Shown here piece by piece: positions 5,889-10,418 of a stretch of DNA of 10,418 bases. The notes beneath the pieces are model-generated. The model saw only the letters and a list, made by a program, of their open reading frames with translations, did not search any database and was not told where the DNA came from. The first letter of the stretch is position 1. Each line of letters begins with the position of its first letter. This DNA comes from Opitutaceae bacterium (GTDB lineage Bacteria; Verrucomicrobiota; Verrucomicrobiia; Opitutales; Opitutaceae), in assembly GCA_031272375.1 (NCBI GenBank), contig JAISTY010000215.1:1-10418 (forward strand), given 5' to 3'. Both the position numbers and the translations under genes were made by a program.

Positions 5889-6995
5889 ATGCCCGAAAAA
5901 ACCTCCCTCCTCGCCGAAACCCCGGAGTCCCTCGCCGCCTTCCTCGCCGCCGGCGGACAACCCGCCTACCGCGCCGCCCAAATCCTCTCCTGGGTCTGGA
6001 AAAAACGCGCCGCCTCCTGGGACGCCATGACCAACCTCCCCAAAAACCTCCGCGCCCTCCTCGCGGACCGCTTCTCCCTCAACCCCACCGACCTCCTCCT
6101 CGAGAAAAAATCCGCCGACGTCACCGGCAAACTCCTCCTCCGCCTCCATGACGGCGCCCTCGTCGAAACCGTCCTCATCCGCGCCCCGCGCGACGACGCC
6201 CCCGCCGCCGGCGACCGCCTTACCCTCTGCGTCTCCACACAGGTCGGCTGCGCGATGGGCTGCAAGTTCTGCGCCAGCGGCCTCGACGGCCTCCGCCGCG
6301 ACCTCGACGCCTCCGAAATCCTCGCGCAAGTCCACCACGCCGCCCGCCTCGTCGAAAACGACACCCCGCCCGCGCTCCGCGACGACCGCCTCCCCTTCGA
6401 CAACCTCGTCGTCATGGGCATGGGCGAACCCCTCGCCAACTACGACGCCACCCTCGCCGCCCTCCGCGTCCTCAACGCCCCCTGGGGACCCGCCTTCGGC
6501 GCGCGCCGCGTCACCCTCTCCACCTCCGGCCTCGCCCCGCAAATCCTCCGCCTCGCCGACGACTCCCTCCCCGTCCGCCTCGCCGTCTCCCTCCACGCCG
6601 CCACCGACGACGTCCGCTCCCAAATCATGCCCGTCAACAAGGCCTACCCGCTCGCGAAACTCCTCCCCGCCATCAAAACCTTCGCCTCCAAAAAAGGCCG
6701 CATGGTCACCCTCGAATACATCCTCATCGAAAACCTCAACGACTCCACGCGACAAGCCGCCGCCCTCGCCGAAATCGCCCGCGACCTCCACGCCCACGTC
6801 AACCTCATCCCCTATAACGAGGTTGACGGCCTCGCCTGGAAACGCCCCCCGCCGGAAATCCAAAACGCCTTCCTCGACACCCTCCTCGACGCCCGCGTCT
6901 CCGCCACCCTCCGCCGCGAAAAGGGCGCCGACATCAACGCCGCCTGCGGCCAGCTCCGCCTGAAAACCGAGCGCCCTCCGCCACCCGCCGCCTGA
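5889..6995 (+). CDS. rlmN: Dual-specificity RNA methyltransferase RlmN
   Basis: This radical-SAM enzyme methylates C2 of adenosine 2503 in 23S rRNA, and in well-studied homologues also A37 of some tRNAs. The 368-residue product shows the full pattern. The N-terminal accessory domain includes QPAYRAAQILSWVWKK and MTNLPKNLRALL. The 4Fe-4S binding motif CAMGCKFC has Cys121, Cys125 and Cys128 after LCVSTQVG, and Cys114 lies just upstream. MGMGEPLANYD is the GEPL-type SAM-binding block, followed by RRVTLSTSGL, LAVSLHAATDDVRSQIMPVNKAYPL and MVTLEYILIENLND. The C-terminal GADINAACGQL carries Cys353, the equivalent of the methyl-carrying cysteine. Family length is normal. The ATG at 5889 follows the upstream stop by 28 bp, with a C-rich leader and no Shine-Dalgarno sequence. 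A short proline-rich tail after LRLKTE is not part of the conserved fold. Confidence 0.97.
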   Translation: MPEKTSLLAETPESLAAFLAAGGQPAYRAAQILSWVWKKRAASWDAMTNLPKNLRALLADRFSLNPTDLLLEKKSADVTGKLLLRLHDGALVETVLIRAPRDDAPAAGDRLTLCVSTQVGCAMGCKFCASGLDGLRRDLDASEILAQVHHAARLVENDTPPALRDDRLPFDNLVVMGMGEPLANYDATLAALRVLNAPWGPAFGARRVTLSTSGLAPQILRLADDSLPVRLAVSLHAATDDVRSQIMPVNKAYPLAKLLPAIKTFASKKGRMVTLEYILIENLNDSTRQAAALAEIARDLHAHVNLIPYNEVDGLAWKRPPPEIQNAFLDTLLDARVSATLRREKGADINAACGQLRLKTERPPPPAA

Positions 6996-7050
6996 CGCCG
7001 CCCCGCGTTTTTATTTACATCCAAACGCCTCCCTCCAACCCTCCCGCGCC

Positions 7051-9246
7051 ATGTCCACTCCCGCCGCCCACCAATGGAAATTCGCGCGCACCGGAGGCCT
7101 CGACCAGGTTGTCCTCTCCTCCGCCGACGACCTCCTCCACCTCCGCGACCTCGACCAAAAACTCTGGACCGCCCTCTCCTGCCCCGTCTCCGGCCTCGAA
7201 CTCGACGAAGCCACCCTCAAACTCATTGACACCGACAACGACGCCCGCGTCCGCGTCCCCGAAATCCTCGCCGCCATCGCCTGGCTCGCCCCGCGCCTCC
7301 GCGACCTCTCCGTCATCCTTCAACCCTCCGCCGTCTGCGACCCCGCCGAACTCAACACCGCCACCCCCGAAGGCGCCGCCATCGCCGCCGCCGCCGACCG
7401 CCTCCAAAAACTCCTTCCCCCCGGCGCCCTCCTCGACATCCCCGCCATCGCCACCGCCCGCGCCGCCTTCGCCGCCTCGCCCCTCAACGGCGACGGCGTC
7501 ATCACCCCCGAAACCGCCGCCGACCCGCGCCTCCAACGCCTCCTCGCCGACATCATCGCCACCTCCGCGCCCGTCCCCGACCTCTCCGGCAAACCCGGCG
7601 TCAACCAGCCCGCCCTCGACGCCTTCCTCGACGCCGTCACCGCCCGCGCCGCCTGGCTCGCCAGCGCCACCCCTGACAAGCTGCCGCTCGGCCCCGCCAC
7701 CCGACCCGCCCTCGACGCCCTCCTCGCCGTCCGCGCAAAAATCAACGACTTCTTCGCCCGCCGCCGCCTCGCCGACTACGACCCCCGCGCCCTCGACGCC
7801 CTCAACCGCGACGCCGCCGCCTACCTCCCCCTCCTCGCCCGCGAAATCACCCCCGGCGACGACGCACTGCGCCCCCTCCCCCTCGCCCAAATCACCCCCG
7901 GCAACACCACCCTCCCCCTCGCCGCCGGCCTCAACCCCGCCTGGACCGCCCCCGTCGCCGCCTTCCTCGACGCCACCGTCACCCCCCTCCTCGGCCCCGG
8001 CAAAACCGCCCTCTCCGAGGACGAATGGCTCCGCCTCAACACCACCCTCGCCCCCTTTGAAACCTGGCTCGCCTCCCAGCCCGCCCCGCACCTCGCCACA
8101 CTCGGCGACGACCGCCTCCGCGAAATCGCCTCCACCGCCGCCAACGACAGGCAAACCCTCGCCGCCCTCATCGCCGCCGACGCCGCCCTCGAACCCGAAC
8201 GCCGCTCCTTCGAGGACCTCGAACGCCTCCTCCGCTACCGCCGCGACCTCCGCCTCCTCCTCGCAAACTTCGTCAACTTCTCCGACTTCTACGACCCCGC
8301 CCGCACCGCCGTCTTCCAGACCGGCACCCTCTACTTCGACACCCGCGCCTGCGACCTCTGCATCCGCGTTGACGACCCCGCCGCCCACGCACCCCTCGCC
8401 GCCCGCTCCAACACCTGCGTCGCCTACTGCGACCTCAAACGCCAGGGCCTCTCCATGAAAATCGCCGCCGTCTTCACCCAGGGCGACTCCGACTACCTCA
8501 TGCCCGGCCGCAACGGCGTCTTCTACGACCGCCTCGGCCGCGACTGGGACGCCACCATCACCCGCCTCATTGACAACCCCATCTCCCTCCGCGCCGCCTT
8601 CTGGTCCCCCTACAAAAAATTCGTCCGCACCCTCGAAAACCTCGCCGCCAAACGCGCCGCCGCCGCGGACGACAACGCCTCCGCCAGCCTCAACGCCTCC
8701 GCCGCCTCCGCCGCCGCCGGGCAACCCGCCGCCCCCAAAAAAATGGACGTCGGCACCGTCGCCGCCCTCGGCGTCGCCCTCGGCGCCCTGACAACCGCGC
8801 TGGCCGCCATCGCCACCGGCATCATGCGCCTCCACGCTTGGCAGCTCGCCCTCGTCCCAGCCGCCGTCATCCTCCTCATCTCCCTCCCCTCCGTCTTCCT
8901 CGCCTGGCTGAAACTCCGCCAGCGCACCCTCGGTCCCCTCCTCGACGCCACCGGCTGGGCCGTCAACGGACGCATCAAAATCAACATCCCCCTCGGCGCC
9001 TCCCTCACCCACCGCGCCCGCCTCCCCGAAGGCTCCCTCCGCGCCGCCGCCGCCGACCCCTTCCGCCCGCGCCACCGCCTCCTGAAAACCACCGTCCTCC
9101 TCGCCCTCCTCGCCTCCCTCGCCGCCTCCGCCCTCCTCTGGCGCCACCACCTCCGCGACAACCCGCCGCCTCCTCCCCAACAACAACAACCCGCCGCCGG
9201 ACAACCCGCCGCGGGACAACCTGCCGTTTCCTCCCCGACGCCCTGA
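7051..9246 (+). CDS. Large EF-hand-like protein with three C-terminal membrane segments, function unknown
   Basis: This 731-residue protein has no function I can name. Residues 60-71 ([12 protein letters not shown]) fit a 12-residue EF-hand loop, with Asp at 1, 3, 5 and Glu at 12 and Ala in place of Gly at 6. A second, degenerate loop lies in [12 protein letters not shown] (about 146-157). The middle is a long soluble region; a conserved-looking block contains [37 protein letters not shown] and [20 protein letters not shown], then SPYKKF. After an Ala-rich linker, hydrophobic segments at about 567-592, 597-620 and 680-697 look like membrane helices, the first two forming a tight hairpin. Positive charges suggest the large N-terminal part is cytoplasmic. 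The tail is Pro/Gln-rich with QPAAG repeats. I recall similar large uncharacterised proteins from other phyla, unverified. The start at 7051 is the first ATG after a 55-bp C-rich gap; it may be co-transcribed with rlmN. Confidence 0.85.
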   Translation: MSTPAAHQWKFARTGGLDQVVLSSADDLLHLRDLDQKLWTALSCPVSGLELDEATLKLIDTDNDARVRVPEILAAIAWLAPRLRDLSVILQPSAVCDPAELNTATPEGAAIAAAADRLQKLLPPGALLDIPAIATARAAFAASPLNGDGVITPETAADPRLQRLLADIIATSAPVPDLSGKPGVNQPALDAFLDAVTARAAWLASATPDKLPLGPATRPALDALLAVRAKINDFFARRRLADYDPRALDALNRDAAAYLPLLAREITPGDDALRPLPLAQITPGNTTLPLAAGLNPAWTAPVAAFLDATVTPLLGPGKTALSEDEWLRLNTTLAPFETWLASQPAPHLATLGDDRLREIASTAANDRQTLAALIAADAALEPERRSFEDLERLLRYRRDLRLLLANFVNFSDFYDPARTAVFQTGTLYFDTRACDLCIRVDDPAAHAPLAARSNTCVAYCDLKRQGLSMKIAAVFTQGDSDYLMPGRNGVFYDRLGRDWDATITRLIDNPISLRAAFWSPYKKFVRTLENLAAKRAAAADDNASASLNASAASAAAGQPAAPKKMDVGTVAALGVALGALTTALAAIATGIMRLHAWQLALVPAAVILLISLPSVFLAWLKLRQRTLGPLLDATGWAVNGRIKINIPLGASLTHRARLPEGSLRAAAADPFRPRHRLLKTTVLLALLASLAASALLWRHHLRDNPPPPPQQQQPAAGQPAAGQPAVSSPTP
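9187..9225 (+). repeat. 15-bp in-frame tandem repeat encoding QPAAG
   Basis: Two and a half copies of a 15-bp unit (9187-9201, 9202-9216, 9217-9225) encode [13 protein letters not shown] near the C-terminus of the EF-hand-like membrane protein. It is preceded by a CAA run. The repeat sits in a proline/glutamine-rich tail after the last membrane helix and is likely to vary in copy number between strains. Confidence 0.7.
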
Positions 9247-9293
9247 AAAAACCGCGCCGCCTCCATTTCCCGTCTCCAACCATTCCAACAACC

Positions 9294-10418
<1,125 letters not shown>

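Noticed and set aside
6996..7050. AT-rich patch GTTTTTATTTACAT after rlmN as a terminator or promoter.
   Set aside because: No stem precedes the T-run, and no pair of promoter boxes with proper spacing can be supported.
7015..9291. A 758-codon open frame on the minus strand opposite the EF-hand-like gene, rich in Gly, Glu, Ala and Val.
   Set aside because: Its composition is what results from reading GCC/GAC/CTC-rich codons in antisense. The plus-strand frame has recognisable motifs and membrane helices; the antisense frame has none.

Overview
The window is a GC-rich, gene-dense piece of bacterial chromosome. Codons end overwhelmingly in C or G, and most genes lack a visible Shine-Dalgarno sequence. 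The protein types, the leader style and the repeat modules fit a verrucomicrobium of the Opitutaceae kind. That placement is inference from recognition, not from a marker gene.

Layout. Bases 1-402 are a scar: a fragment of an IS4-type transposase that enters from outside the window runs in frame into the C-terminal half of an XRE-type helix-turn-helix protein. Bases 403-630 carry no convincing gene but hold a compact set of overlapping inverted repeats. From 4763 down to 631 five genes lie head to tail on the minus strand: an M29 aminopeptidase, a small putative lipoprotein, an XRE-type regulator, an adenosine deaminase family enzyme, and an RluA-type 23S rRNA pseudouridine synthase. The first four are closely spaced (gaps of 18, 27 and 60 bp) and may be one transcript. 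The gap before the pseudouridine synthase is filled almost exactly by a roughly 219-bp AT-richer repeat element with 28-bp imperfect terminal inverted repeats.

A 116-bp divergent intergenic region (4764-4879) separates this block from four plus-strand genes: a YhaM-type OB-fold/HD exoribonuclease, the radical-SAM methyltransferase RlmN, a 731-residue EF-hand/membrane protein of unknown function, and the first 375 codons of aconitase (acnA), which runs off the right edge.

Functionally this is mostly housekeeping: RNA modification (RluA family, RlmN), RNA turnover (YhaM-like), purine and peptide salvage (deaminase, aminopeptidase) and the TCA cycle (aconitase). I see no defence system, CRISPR array, tRNA, rRNA or biosynthetic cluster. 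The items most worth a second look are the repeat element that forms the leader of the pseudouridine synthase gene, the mutually exclusive hairpins at 466-540, and the large EF-hand membrane protein.
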